A stretch of DNA of 27,853 nucleotides from Bacteroidales bacterium UBA2764 (GCA_002352705.1 DEIW01000183.1:521-28373); one strand, 5' to 3'; positions 19,101 through 25,937 are shown, counted from the stretch's first letter. Program-made: numbers and translations. Notes: generated from the letters alone by a model not told the origin.

Positions 19101-22100
19101 GTTGCCCCACTCTCGGCGAAGACGATGACCTGTTGGAGAGTATCATTGACATTCGTTTTCAGGACTGTTTGTCCTTCACGGGTCTCCAGCGTTAATTGCG
19201 GCAGGTCAATTCCTTCATCAATAGAGAGTTTGTACTCAAATGTGTTGGGGTCAAAGGCGATTGTTTGTCCTTCAACAACGAGATTCTTGAGGGTCGCATC
19301 GCTATACTTTTCAATGGTGTATTGGACAGTATAGGTAGCTTCCGTGCCATTCTCAGCGAGAACCGTGATTCCCCATTTGCCTTTTTCGAGTTGTCCGAAG
19401 AAGACCACTTCCGCCTTTCCGGTCGTCTTATAGCTCAGTTCAGGGAACTCGCTTCCCGGAGCCAGATTATAGGAATAGACGTATTCCGAAGGTTTAAATC
19501 CATCAATGAGTTGCGGTCCGAGTCCTCTATTCTCATAGATAGCCGCGAGGGAATTATCCGCGGAGAGATGATGGGTGAAGGTAACCGAATAAGCAGCCTT
19601 ATTCCCCAGCGTATCCTTGACATGGAGCCAAGCGACGGTATCATTCCAAACGACACTAACCGTCTCTACCGTCTCAGAGGGGATGCCTTTCACGACAGGC
19701 AGTTCTCCTTCATATTCGGCAGTATATGCCATTGTAGTAGGCGCAAATCCCGAAACAGGCACATCATTGATCAAGATACCAAGGAGCTGCACCGTAGCGG
19801 CGGGGACAGATACAAAGTCTATAGTGTAGTTCTGAGAGTCACCTTCGTTGGTAGTGACATTGATATAAGCCGTACCCGCAGCGTAGGGAGCCGTGATGGT
19901 CACGTGCTGTCCGGGCGCCGATGTTACACTAATCTTAGGACATGTAGCACCGAAAGGAAGCTTGACGGAATATTCCGTTGAATCTTTTCGGAAGCCAGAC
20001 AGCGGCACGTCATCGAGATATATCATCTCCAGCTGCGTGCTGGCAGCGGAAGGAATGACGAACTTCAGTTTATAGGTTCTTTTCGCGCCATTCTGTGCTT
20101 GTACGGTAATACGAATCGTGCGTCCTTCCCAGACGGAAGTGATAGTCTGGGTTGCTTCTGCGGGATCCCATGTGACAACAGGAAGCACGGTGGCACCTGT
20201 ATCGAGGACATGGGTATATGAGACTGTCTCGGAGTCAAAGCCCGGGAGCGATTTACCATCCAGATAAATCATCTTCAGAGCAGTATTATCGGACTTCTTG
20301 CACACGAAATGGATGACATAAGTACGGCTAGCCCCCGAGCGAGGACGTACCGTAACTTTGTAATCTCCGTTCGTAGAAGAGGGGCGGCGGACGATAGTAT
20401 CCTGATAGAGATCACTCTGTCTCTCCAGATGGACAGCCGGTACTTCGGTAGCGTCCGGAGACAGTTTCACCCAATATTCATTTCTCTGCGGGTCGAAAGG
20501 TATCGGGTTATAGGCATTATCTTGCAGCTCGTAACCCTCCACAGAAAGGCTCTTGAGGGTGTTGTCTTCAAATTTCTGCTGGGTAAAATCAATATAATAA
20601 TTGGTGGTTGATCCGTTTCCTGCGGTCACAGAGATGCGGTATTTTCCCACCAGTCCGGCAGGAGCGTAAGTCTTTATTTCCTGGAACTCATCATAGGGAA
20701 TCGGTTTGACCACAGGGAGCGAAGCAGCCTCAATAGGAAGGACATAGGGATATATGGTACTATCCGGACGGAATCCCTCGATAGGTTTCCCATCGATCTC
20801 TATACCTTTCAGGGTTGAGTTCTGCGATTTTTTAGTAGTGAAGACCAGTTTATAAACCGTCTGGTCCGTTCCATTACCGGCAATCACCGCTATACGCACG
20901 GTACCATCCACGACACCGGCAGGGAGCGACTCCACTTTAATCGTCTGGAACTCATCTCCACGAACCGTGTCAATCGCCGGCAGTTCCTTTGTACCCATCT
21001 TGAGGGTGACATAGTAAGTCAAGTTTTCGGGCGAGAAATCTATGGTCGTAGAATCCTTCTCCGAAATAGAGGGGTTGACAAATTCCACCTGCTCTCCCTT
21101 CACCTGCAAATCCTTCAGATAGGAATAAGACGATTTCTCGAGTTTGATATTCAGCCTGTAAGTCTTGGAGACCGGATTGGTTTTACCGGCAGTGACATTT
21201 ATCTGTACAGTAGCTCCGTTGATAGCTTCTCCTGCCGGGAGGGGATTCGGGGTTACGACTATTGTCTGTTCGCCCTCGTCATAAGCCGAAACAGGCTCAA
21301 CGGTCAGGGTAGAAGTACCGACAGGAAGCGAAACCTTGTAAATAGCCTGCGAAGGAGTAAATCCAAGCAGAGATTTGCCGTTCACTTTTATATCCTTCAA
21401 CGTAGCATCTTTCAGTTCTCCGACGGTAAAATTAAAGGTATATTTTTTCGTCGTTGTACCATCAGCTGCAGTAACCGTTACCGTAGCGGTCCCGGTAGGC
21501 GAAGCAGCCTGCTCTACGGTAACCTTCTGTGCATCCTCCGCCTGAGTATAAGTCAATACCGGTGCTTTTTTAGTACCGTACGGAAGTTCCACATTATAAG
21601 AAGTCTGCGCAGGTCGGAAAGCTGCATAGTTTTCTCCATTGATCTGCACTTCCGCGAGGGTAGCATTGGAAGAAGGGGCACGCTGGAACTGGATTTTATA
21701 GACCATTTGGGATTTGCCATCTTCCGACTTGACGGTAATCGTAGTCGGTTTATTTTCCAAGTCACCTTTCTCAATAGAAATCTCAGATCCCGAGAGTTCG
21801 CGTCCGGGGAAAGAGACGGATGTACCTTTTGCGTTAGTGAGCGTCCCGACACCGCGACGCGCATAGATAGCCGGAATTTCGGTAGCCGATTCTCCCAGAG
21901 AGTAGGTCTGCACCTCCTGACTATTCGGGTCAAATGCTTTCCACTCCTTATCTCTTGAACCGATATAGAGTTTCTGTATTTTCGCGGAATAGACGAGTTC
22001 CACGTCATCTATATAAAGCGAGTTCCCGGCATAAAGTCCCGAATTCGCGCGGAAGTTAGGATAGTTAGAAGCAGAGAAGATAATATTCATCTTCTGCGGC

Positions 22101-22786
22101 ACATCACTATTGAAATAGTAGATAGGGACAGACATGCGTGTCCAGTTGCTGTATGTTTTTTTCTCTCTCCACATACCTTCCGCAATCTGGTTTGCTTTCT
22201 CAGCGGTACCGCACTCGTTATAGTTGAGTGCCTGGCGGACATCCGACTCCTCGTCTATTTTGGTAACCGATGTACAGTTACCATTTTTTCCCTTGTACTG
22301 ATTTCCTTTCGCCGTTCCGGACCATGCATAATAGAGGAGGTAGAAGTCCTCCTCGGCAGTATGGTTACCGGTACGTTTAATCCAAACGACCATGGAGTCC
22401 GGGCGGTATTTCCAAGAAATACCTCCATACGTACCAGCAGTAGCCTCCGTGATTTTCAGGAGACTTTCAAGGTACACCCATGGTTGTCCGAGCGCTACGT
22501 ATCCTGGGCTGGTCTCCGTAATACCGGCAGCACCGACATCCTGATCCTGGACCATCATGGAGTAGCTTCCCGAGTGCCCTGCTTCCCGGTGGGCAAAGTT
22601 AAACTTAAAATTCAGCTGTTCCACGTTCGACGCATTCCAGCTTTTGGGCTGGATAGCATTGTTAAACGTGGCACCAGACCAATCTTCGAAGCCAGCGTTT
22701 GGCAATTGCTGTGCATTCATTGTCCAAGGGAGGCAAAAGATTGCACCCAAGACAAACAGACGTTGCAAAAATTTACTCATATTCAT
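13181..22786 (-). CDS. Giant secreted protein: two PCMD-like domains, about 29 cadherin-like repeats, T9SS-like tail
   Basis: A single uninterrupted 3201-codon gene, over a third of the window. Domains in order: signal peptide (cut near Ala25), a PCMD-like domain (about 26-266, opening LPNAGFEDWSG), about 14 cadherin-like beta-sandwich repeats, a second PCMD-like domain (about 1588-1785, opening IPNGEFTAW), about 15 more repeats, and a C-terminal region from about 3095. That region holds FFYLYDRNGHMVYTYENLP and ends VYFYSFVSAKKKIASGKLIALPVK-like, resembling type IX secretion type A sorting tails. Repeats follow L-x-x-I-x-(V/L)-(D/N)-G-x-x-L-x-G-F-D-P and end in A-x-(D/N)-G-x-x-x-x-Y. It is likely carried to the surface, as an adhesin or glycan-binding scaffold; PCMD function is unproven. 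It has its own promoter and terminator. An ATG two codons downstream is an alternative start. Confidence 0.9.
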   Translation of the reverse strand: MNMSKFLQRLFVLGAIFCLPWTMNAQQLPNAGFEDWSGATFNNAIQPKSWNASNVEQLNFKFNFAHREAGHSGSYSMMVQDQDVGAAGITETSPGYVALGQPWVYLESLLKITEATAGTYGGISWKYRPDSMVVWIKRTGNHTAEEDFYLLYYAWSGTAKGNQYKGKNGNCTSVTKIDEESDVRQALNYNECGTAEKANQIAEGMWREKKTYSNWTRMSVPIYYFNSDVPQKMNIIFSASNYPNFRANSGLYAGNSLYIDDVELVYSAKIQKLYIGSRDKEWKAFDPNSQEVQTYSLGESATEIPAIYARRGVGTLTNAKGTSVSFPGRELSGSEISIEKGDLENKPTTITVKSEDGKSQMVYKIQFQRAPSSNATLAEVQINGENYAAFRPAQTSYNVELPYGTKKAPVLTYTQAEDAQKVTVEQAASPTGTATVTVTAADGTTTKKYTFNFTVGELKDATLKDIKVNGKSLLGFTPSQAIYKVSLPVGTSTLTVEPVSAYDEGEQTIVVTPNPLPAGEAINGATVQINVTAGKTNPVSKTYRLNIKLEKSSYSYLKDLQVKGEQVEFVNPSISEKDSTTIDFSPENLTYYVTLKMGTKELPAIDTVRGDEFQTIKVESLPAGVVDGTVRIAVIAGNGTDQTVYKLVFTTKKSQNSTLKGIEIDGKPIEGFRPDSTIYPYVLPIEAASLPVVKPIPYDEFQEIKTYAPAGLVGKYRISVTAGNGSTTNYYIDFTQQKFEDNTLKSLSVEGYELQDNAYNPIPFDPQRNEYWVKLSPDATEVPAVHLERQSDLYQDTIVRRPSSTNGDYKVTVRPRSGASRTYVIHFVCKKSDNTALKMIYLDGKSLPGFDSETVSYTHVLDTGATVLPVVTWDPAEATQTITSVWEGRTIRITVQAQNGAKRTYKLKFVIPSAASTQLEMIYLDDVPLSGFRKDSTEYSVKLPFGATCPKISVTSAPGQHVTITAPYAAGTAYINVTTNEGDSQNYTIDFVSVPAATVQLLGILINDVPVSGFAPTTMAYTAEYEGELPVVKGIPSETVETVSVVWNDTVAWLHVKDTLGNKAAYSVTFTHHLSADNSLAAIYENRGLGPQLIDGFKPSEYVYSYNLAPGSEFPELSYKTTGKAEVVFFGQLEKGKWGITVLAENGTEATYTVQYTIEKYSDATLKNLVVEGQTIAFDPNTFEYKLSIDEGIDLPQLTLETREGQTVLKTNVNDTLQQVIVFAESGATNTYSIIYTRVMSSNALLADILIDGVSLPGFDPETVNYIDSLDKKDKEGHPTKVIPNVFPIGQNTKQTITTYYSHPDGVTRIHVVAQSGDEKDYFIAFPLRKSSNVELGDLMLDAEDVWIEYKPNTTDYVVELSYETDSCPKVIFEKAEKEQRIDFISRPLGDTTQVIVTAENGDTRTYNILFKREVLKTANILQALYITFDNNPEKVVEFKKPKTQRDTILAVPYGTRKLDVAYEKSYPEQTVFIQPGGVKAPTIITVKANNDSIEDVIYTITPRLSTQNPAVLNSIKVDGVDVPNFDPNRFTYIVNRTVTTYPKITVTRNSGVEYEPETSLQRWEANVSVDGYSNTYIIIFHYPNDIIPNGEFTAWGKTKVSKTHNWFGSNGYTDKPLNWNVPGDYIDLHLGTAEAGPSVQKENATIVHLNNTYWAALAGPVPAIMNLGTMTANFAVAGGTTTTPSGFIGFRNTPDVATINYKYPNKAGAGAKFQFLFFDVEGNVDTITHSQTSTKSSYADYTVNLGTDGKGINGMDIIIDASGECPNGSSTADLYVDYIRFSYNSKPKAAKVNGKLANLENKVFTVTLDDPEDVNIRSYEFNGEVSDQAQILNWTDWTEEDDYSVRTATIRNFAEDGTYTDGYSLTVKRPLDTRNYLANLIVDSLTITGFDPEVTEYTVHMPASRRNMNDIIPVPASSLQTITTSFADSTMTITVTPEKGEAKVYTVKFVTDLSDDTTLADIIADGVTFDAETREYDIEAEQLPLISFVKKSDLQTVSLVNGVITVTAENGAVGTYSIRAKVPAVSTTAILSTFSLGTNVYSGIGDSDFEEVAEKPDTYVTFERAFPSDSVVFVQSPANMLWQVYGTVNNTYTWTYPTEKSGNAYLANITLDGEGYSEFVEDKMDYELSSDSTLVLAFVAAETSQQLLTTTETIEGGVMYTTEVTAENGAKKTYRISVARSKSDIATLAGILLDSAMVEGFDPEVDSYSVTLPIPSGAKIAQPKMPNITYVTGHKGQKVSVETGRINGEQTHFIVQSEDGSLTKDYYLTVNAEPSHCSDLTGITVNGEALDHFEPGRHFYSVSLNTDKVVIDYTSDDRFQVVKSSWDTITAGREYRDTLRVTAEDGSVSDYLIEIYIENPSNDAQLANILLDDMDFVTYGLKSQINPDIKPFDPGQNSYHINVIRDSVPAVSARLKMNGQSVKIRTFKDSVYLDVWAVDSTENTYKLYFDYKKSTNTALKWITINDDTIQSPSAYFYVYDKLQMGEELPIVDAEPVNEMATVLIDRSKNPITITVIAEDESYQATYTLSCDFKPSTVNTLEMIYVNGQPWKGFDPYKFTYDTVLQAGETFPLIDYGELTPRDNTQWPYIDSVTVTKDTVEHIWVHQTSVTAQSNEMKVYTLTFTINKWNVDTLESIEVENTPLPNFKGSETEYYYTLTPTQVEELNGRRPALKYFKGEAHQTVDTAYVPDSYKGKSLGYKHVLTVRAENNSTRTYTVHYPVEPSSDATLRMIDIDGNPLKEFDPERTNYRIELDFGLPVPNVVAYTWNDDQITKQNQHGDTVIIDVWAEDKTYNSYTIIFTRVKSTVSTLDNIILTDKEGKQFPYEQFFFVSDSFDYTIVIPYDSTMQEFVVPDMKIIKSDPFQTVTDSIAKKLDEDKIEVYIHVVAPNNEDESEYKLTFIFTRNNDANLKDLLLYGTSLKGFNPATLDYKYTYPYGTDSTAFVNNDNVRELTKFVKSDPKATDTVYVEDNGTIRIVITAQDKKSQSSYSIQQVIGKDTVNTLKMLYLDGDTLKGFDPEQTFYTYVLKNGASNTPTVYGVPMSVNAVVDATEDEPKSGIVNDTLNIYCTAQDGTERIYRIYFRESEINDGIVATSSREVFIRRVSGANQLFVSTIRSGVFFYLYDRNGHMVYTYENLPPADPNSVLVSQDEWQNDIMLNADVNPNAGVYVDIIPGEVYFYSFVSAKKKIASGKLIALPVK
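13520..17435 (-). repeat. Second block of about 15 cadherin-like protein repeats
   Basis: Residues about 1785-3090 of the giant protein. Units of roughly 75-100 aa open with lines such as VNTLKMLYLDGDTLKGFDPE, DANLKDLLLYGTSLKGFNP and DATLRMIDIDGNPLKEFDPE. They differ enough in sequence that the repeat is clear at protein level only. Some units (near residues 2020-2090) are highly diverged. Boundaries are approximate. Confidence 0.8.
18035..21990 (-). repeat. First block of about 14 cadherin-like protein repeats
   Basis: Residues about 267-1585 of the giant protein, between the two PCMD-like domains. Units open with DATLKDIKVNGKSLLGFTP, NSTLKGIEIDGKPIEGFRP, NTALKMIYLDGKSLPGFD and similar, followed by Y-x-V-x-L-P-x-G-T and an AxNGxxxxY end. 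Two units (near residues 560 and 750) carry insertions between the G-x-x-(L/V) and F-x-P parts. Boundaries are approximate. Confidence 0.8.
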
Positions 22787-22844
22787 AAAAAATTAAAATT
22801 TTCTTGTTTTTCGGGGGTCAAAAGAGCCCATTTTTTATCGGGTG

Positions 22845-22876
22845 CAAAATTACTGCTTTTCTGTCAAGCGTGCAAT
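22845..22876 (-). promoter_or_regulatory. Promoter of the giant gene
   Basis: On the minus strand ATTG (22873-22876, one mismatch to TTTG) is followed by 20 nt and TAATTTTG (22845-22852), a full -7 match. The ATG lies about 60 nt downstream, leaving an AT-rich leader. Confidence 0.65.
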
Positions 22877-22954
22877 AGCAGTTCTTATGAAAAAGCATAC
22901 GATTATTAAGCCCCACTCTAAAGAGCAAGACTAAATTTCGGGTTTAGAATATTT

Positions 22955-22978
22955 ATTTTTTAAGATTTTCCTAAAAAT
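22955..22978 (-). terminator. Weak AT-rich hairpin after the radical SAM gene
   Basis: TTTTTTA pairs with TAAAAA around a 9-nt loop just downstream of the radical SAM stop. There are no G:C pairs in the stem, so it may be a weak terminator or chance. The rest of the 198-bp gap 22787-22984 holds the giant-gene promoter and no ORF I would support. Confidence 0.25.
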
Positions 22979-22984
22979 ACGTTG

Positions 22985-24091
22985 TTATTGTCCAAGTCGG
23001 TGCAGATGGCAAAGCATGAGTGATCCGTCCTCCCTGCGGAGGTGCATTCCGTTTCCCTCGCAGAAGGTCCATGCCTTACAATCTTTGCAGGGTTCCAACT
23101 GTTTCATCCACGAGCGGTCACGGAACGGTTTGAAGCCGTTTTCCCAAACGTCCCAGAACGAGTCCCGATAGATGTTTCCCTGGTAATATTTGCCTCTGAT
23201 AGAAGTACATGCAGAGATTGAACCGTCAATGAGTATAGAAGCCACCGAGATGCCGGCGGCACAGAGGTAGAGATGGTCCCTTACACGTCCTTCGTAAGTC
23301 CCGAGATAGCCTTCGCAGGAATAGGAGACATGCCGTCCGGCTTCCCGTTCGGAGGCGATGTAATCCATGAGAAATTGGAACTGTTCGTCCTTGAGCAGAA
23401 GTTCGGGATTGGAAGCGGCGCGTCCCATCGGGTCGATGCCAAAGACGCGCCAGTCTCGGACTCCGAGCGACCAGAGCATTTCACGGATTTGTGGCAAGTG
23501 GTCAATCGTACGCTGACTGACACAGGTGACGACATCGAAAGATAAAAACCCCACCCCGCCCCTCCCCACAAGGGGAGGGAGTAAAGAAGCATTGTGGTCA
23601 ATTATTAATTTGATGGCACGGGTGGCTCCTTCGAAGGCAAGAGGGTGCTGACGGAGCCAGACATGGTCGGATTCCAAGCCATCGCAAGAGACGGTAATAG
23701 AACGAAGTCCCGCCTTGATGAGTTCGTTGAATCTTTTTTCCGTCAAGGCAAGTCCGTTCGTGACCATCCCCCAAGGGTATCCTCGCGCCTTGAGAGCGGC
23801 TCCGATGTCCGCGAGGTCATTACGCATGAGTGGTTCCCCGCCGGAAATGATGACGAGCACTTCCCGCGGATTCACGTGTGGTGTTATTTCCGTGTCAATG
23901 ACATGCAGGAAATCTTCCGCCGGCATATCCGGTGTCTCCACAGAAGCTATACAGTCGCTGCCACAGTGGAGACAATGCACGTTACAGCGGAGTGTGGATT
24001 CCCAGAACAACTGACGGAGCGGGTGCAGTTCTTTGAGATTTTTGCGTCGCAGGGACTCCAACCACAAAGCGATTTTCAGGCGCATTTTCAT
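22985..24091 (-). CDS. Radical SAM/SPASM enzyme of an rSAM-lipoprotein system
   Basis: A 368-aa enzyme. Cys36, Cys40 and Cys43 (CNVHCLHC) form the CX3CX2C site for the SAM-binding 4Fe-4S cluster. SGGEPL (83-88) and VTNGLAL follow. A SPASM-like C-terminus has Cys277, 295, 335, 338, 344 and 361, for auxiliary clusters. Such enzymes usually modify peptides. It resembles the Bacteroidetes family I recall as TIGR04133 (rSAM paired with a small lipoprotein), and two tiny lipoproteins lie directly upstream, the nearer overlapping its ATG by 4 bp. Its substrate is therefore probably those lipoproteins (inference). Residues about 168-184 (ASLLPPLVGRGGVGFLS) interrupt a normally continuous stretch and are encoded by a GC-rich palindromic element. 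The frame stays open, so the enzyme may still work. Confidence 0.88.
   Translation of the reverse strand: MKMRLKIALWLESLRRKNLKELHPLRQLFWESTLRCNVHCLHCGSDCIASVETPDMPAEDFLHVIDTEITPHVNPREVLVIISGGEPLMRNDLADIGAALKARGYPWGMVTNGLALTEKRFNELIKAGLRSITVSCDGLESDHVWLRQHPLAFEGATRAIKLIIDHNASLLPPLVGRGGVGFLSFDVVTCVSQRTIDHLPQIREMLWSLGVRDWRVFGIDPMGRAASNPELLLKDEQFQFLMDYIASEREAGRHVSYSCEGYLGTYEGRVRDHLYLCAAGISVASILIDGSISACTSIRGKYYQGNIYRDSFWDVWENGFKPFRDRSWMKQLEPCKDCKAWTFCEGNGMHLRREDGSLMLCHLHRLGQ
23540..23590. repeat. In-frame GC-rich palindromic element inside the radical SAM gene
   Basis: CCCTCCCC (23560-23567) and GGGGAGGG (23572-23579) form an 8-bp stem with an ACAA loop, next to a C-rich arm (CCCCACCCCGCC). The stretch encodes about 17 residues with unusual composition (LLPPLVGRGGVG). 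The insertion length appears to be a multiple of three. Exact ends cannot be set without homologues. Confidence 0.7.
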
Positions 24092-24306
24092 TTCTTTTCC
24101 TCCTTGTCCGGTGCAGAAGAGTCTTCATCGGGAAGTATTTCCGGCATAGGAATGCCATATTTATCCTCCACGGTGTCGTACGGCGGAGGTCCGTACAGGA
24201 CTTCGGGTGCACAGAACTTCCTAAAGCCCTTGCAGCCAGCAAATCCCAATACTCCCAAGAGCATGACAATCAGCGCATTAGCACGTGTTAAGAATTTCTT
24301 TTTCAT
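24088..24306 (-). CDS. Small lipoprotein with YGPPP motif, likely radical SAM substrate
   Basis: A 72-aa protein with a basic N-terminus (MKKKFLTR), a hydrophobic segment and a lipobox ending LGFAGC, lipidated at Cys25. The mature peptide is short, with YGPPP at 38-42 and the related YGIPMP at 50-55, and ends in a charged tail (DKEEKK). It overlaps the radical SAM gene by 4 bp downstream and the other small lipoprotein by 4 bp upstream. The size, lipobox and Tyr-Gly-Pro motif resemble the radical-SAM-associated putative lipoproteins I recall as TIGR04134. Modification at the Tyr-Gly-Pro site is inference only. Confidence 0.82.
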   Translation of the reverse strand: MKKKFLTRANALIVMLLGVLGFAGCKGFRKFCAPEVLYGPPPYDTVEDKYGIPMPEILPDEDSSAPDKEEKK

Positions 24307-24512
24307 AACGATGAGAGGGTATCTACTATGACCTCATCCGCAGCGGTTTGAAGTAGCTGTTCCACTTCCTCCTGATTGGCAACAGCGTCCGGATCGTCCC
24401 CACGATGTCTCTCGGGCGGAGGTCCGTAACAAGCGGCGAACGTGAATGCCACTCCGGTAAGCATACAGAGTTTGATAGCAAGCTGCAAGATTTTGTCAGA
24501 AAATTTACGCAT
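24303..24512 (-). CDS. Small lipoprotein with YGPPP directly after the lipid Cys
   Basis: A 69-aa protein. The signal MRKFSDKILQLAIKLC... ends in a FTFAAC lipobox with Cys28, and YGPPP (29-33) follows at once, then an acidic helix-like tail (PDAVANQEEVEQLLQTAADEVIVDTLSSL). It shares YGPPP with the next gene but little else, so the two look like parallel substrates or a pair rather than a recent duplication. Its stop overlaps the next ATG by 4 bp, and it starts 33 bp after the TPM gene. The function is unknown; being a target of the radical SAM enzyme is inferred from context. Confidence 0.8.
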   Translation of the reverse strand: MRKFSDKILQLAIKLCMLTGVAFTFAACYGPPPERHRGDDPDAVANQEEVEQLLQTAADEVIVDTLSSL

Positions 24513-24545
24513 AACGACAGGTGTATTTATAAATATTTTACATTC

Positions 24546-25472
24546 TTACCATTTGGAACCGGCGCCACCTCCGGAAGTAGAGCCACCTCCCCACGAGCCA
24601 CCGGAACTGTGACCGCCGGAACGATAACCGCCTCCAGAAGAGGAAGAAGAGCTGTCCCTAAGCTTCGGAGTGTTCTCTATTACGGTGAAGACGTGCCCGC
24701 AGTGCTTGCAGGTATAGGTCACTTTCTCCTGCCCGCCGTGTGAATAGGTGGCATGCACGAGGGTTTGGGCACTGGTGCGCCGTGCCTTTTTCTTATTGCA
24801 TTTGGGGCATCGTTTGATAGAAGCGAAATAGTTCAGTATGAGTATACCCAATAAGATAGCAATGATGACGGGCCACGGGAGCCACGACGGTTCTTCTTCG
24901 TCTTCATTGTCTTCTTCGGCGTATTGACCGCGGTTGGTGACCGAGACGACGCTTTGTAATTCCTCCGGCACGTCATCATCCGTGCAGGTCTGATAAATAG
25001 CACCCAGCCCCGCCAAGAGACCTTTTTCATATTCTCCATCCCGGAACCAGGGGACCATCTGCGTACGGATGATTTGCGAGCACACGGCATCGGTGAGCAC
25101 CCCTTCGATACCCGTTCCGGTCATGATACGTATGTCATGGCTTTCCATGACAAAAAGGACGAGTACGCCGGTGTTTTTCCCTTTGCCACCAATTCCCCAT
25201 CGCTGGAAGAGCTCGTAGGAGAAGTCAAAGGCATCCATGTCTCCGATAGACTCCAGCGCAACCGTGGCGATCTCGACCAAAGTTTTCGCATAGAGGTCTT
25301 TGGAAAGATCATTGATATACGTCTCGTACTCCTCGCTGATGATACCATCGGGGTTGGAGAGATAGAAATCCTGGCCTTGATTCTTGGGGTTCGGCACAGA
25401 GGAAGGCGTGTAAGTTCCGGCTTGCGCGACGGCAGCCAAGAAGATCGTGAGGAGGAGAAGAAGTTTTTTCAT
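24546..25472 (-). CDS. TPM-domain membrane protein with zinc ribbon
   Basis: A 308-aa protein with a signal peptide (MKKLLLLLTIFLAAVAQA). A TPM domain (about 40-165; DGIISEEYETYINDLSKDLY, WGIGGKGKNTGVLVLF, RIMTGTGIEGVLTDA) follows, then one membrane helix (about 200-217) and a cytoplasmic four-Cys zinc ribbon (Cys222, 225, 255, 258). The Ser/Gly tail ends GGGAGSKW. The Gly-rich tail with Trp is usual for YgcG-type TPM proteins. The TPM domain is placed in the periplasm by the signal peptide; roles proposed for the family (phosphatase, photosystem repair in plants) do not define one here. It lies 30 bp after the 144-aa gene and 33 bp before the small lipoproteins, so it is probably in the same operon. 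Confidence 0.88.
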   Translation of the reverse strand: MKKLLLLLTIFLAAVAQAGTYTPSSVPNPKNQGQDFYLSNPDGIISEEYETYINDLSKDLYAKTLVEIATVALESIGDMDAFDFSYELFQRWGIGGKGKNTGVLVLFVMESHDIRIMTGTGIEGVLTDAVCSQIIRTQMVPWFRDGEYEKGLLAGLGAIYQTCTDDDVPEELQSVVSVTNRGQYAEEDNEDEEEPSWLPWPVIIAILLGILILNYFASIKRCPKCNKKKARRTSAQTLVHATYSHGGQEKVTYTCKHCGHVFTVIENTPKLRDSSSSSSGGGYRSGGHSSGGSWGGGSTSGGGAGSKW

Positions 25473-25502
25473 AAAAGTGTGTAAATCAAATGGTTATCTA
25501 TA

Positions 25503-25937
25503 TTATTCATCCAAGACGGGTTTCTCTTTGCGAATGGCAGCCCGGATGAAATTATCAATTCGGGCATAGATAATAAAATTGCCGTCCTTGTCTTTGGAAG
25601 CAATGGGATCCGGTTTCCCTTTGAGTTGCTTGTAGAAGCGCGTTTTATAGGAATCCAGAAGCGCCTGTTTGCTGCGCGGGAGGGGCGTTTGATTTTTGAG
25701 TGCGCTGATGAACTCCTGCGCGAGGCGCGAGGCATTTCCAAATGCATTCATGTTCGCTCTTTCGCCCGCATTGATGGGGTTTGCTTTGTAGTTACGGGGA
25801 GAAAGGGTGTATGCCTCGAGCCTGCCCTCCTTGGTAATATTTCCATCATAGTCATGGAAAGTTTTACGGCGCTCTACCAGCCCACCCCGGTTACCGGTAA
25901 TCTCCACAATATCAGGAGCATGTTTGATTTTTGCCAT
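25503..25937 (-). CDS. Hypothetical protein, 144 aa
   Basis: A soluble, basic protein (MAKIKHAPDIVEITGNRGGLVERRKTF...) without signal peptide or membrane segment. The layout of a GNRGGLVERR strand, then NPINAGERANMNAFGNASRLAQEF, faintly recalls small Bacteroidetes proteins with a 'G-x-x-G-x-L-V-x-R ... NP-x-T-x-x-Q-x-x-x-R-x-x-F' pattern, but I cannot assign a family. It is the first gene of the TPM/lipoprotein/radical SAM group and lies behind a long leader with tandem promoters and 11-bp repeats. Its start is the only ATG near the leader end. A link to the lipoprotein system rests on position alone. Confidence 0.72.
   Translation of the reverse strand: MAKIKHAPDIVEITGNRGGLVERRKTFHDYDGNITKEGRLEAYTLSPRNYKANPINAGERANMNAFGNASRLAQEFISALKNQTPLPRSKQALLDSYKTRFYKQLKGKPDPIASKDKDGNFIIYARIDNFIRAAIRKEKPVLDE

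Noticed and set aside
13520..21990. CRISPR-like or DNA-level tandem array
   Set aside because: The periodicity is in the protein; the DNA units are diverged, 200-300 bp long, and fully coding.
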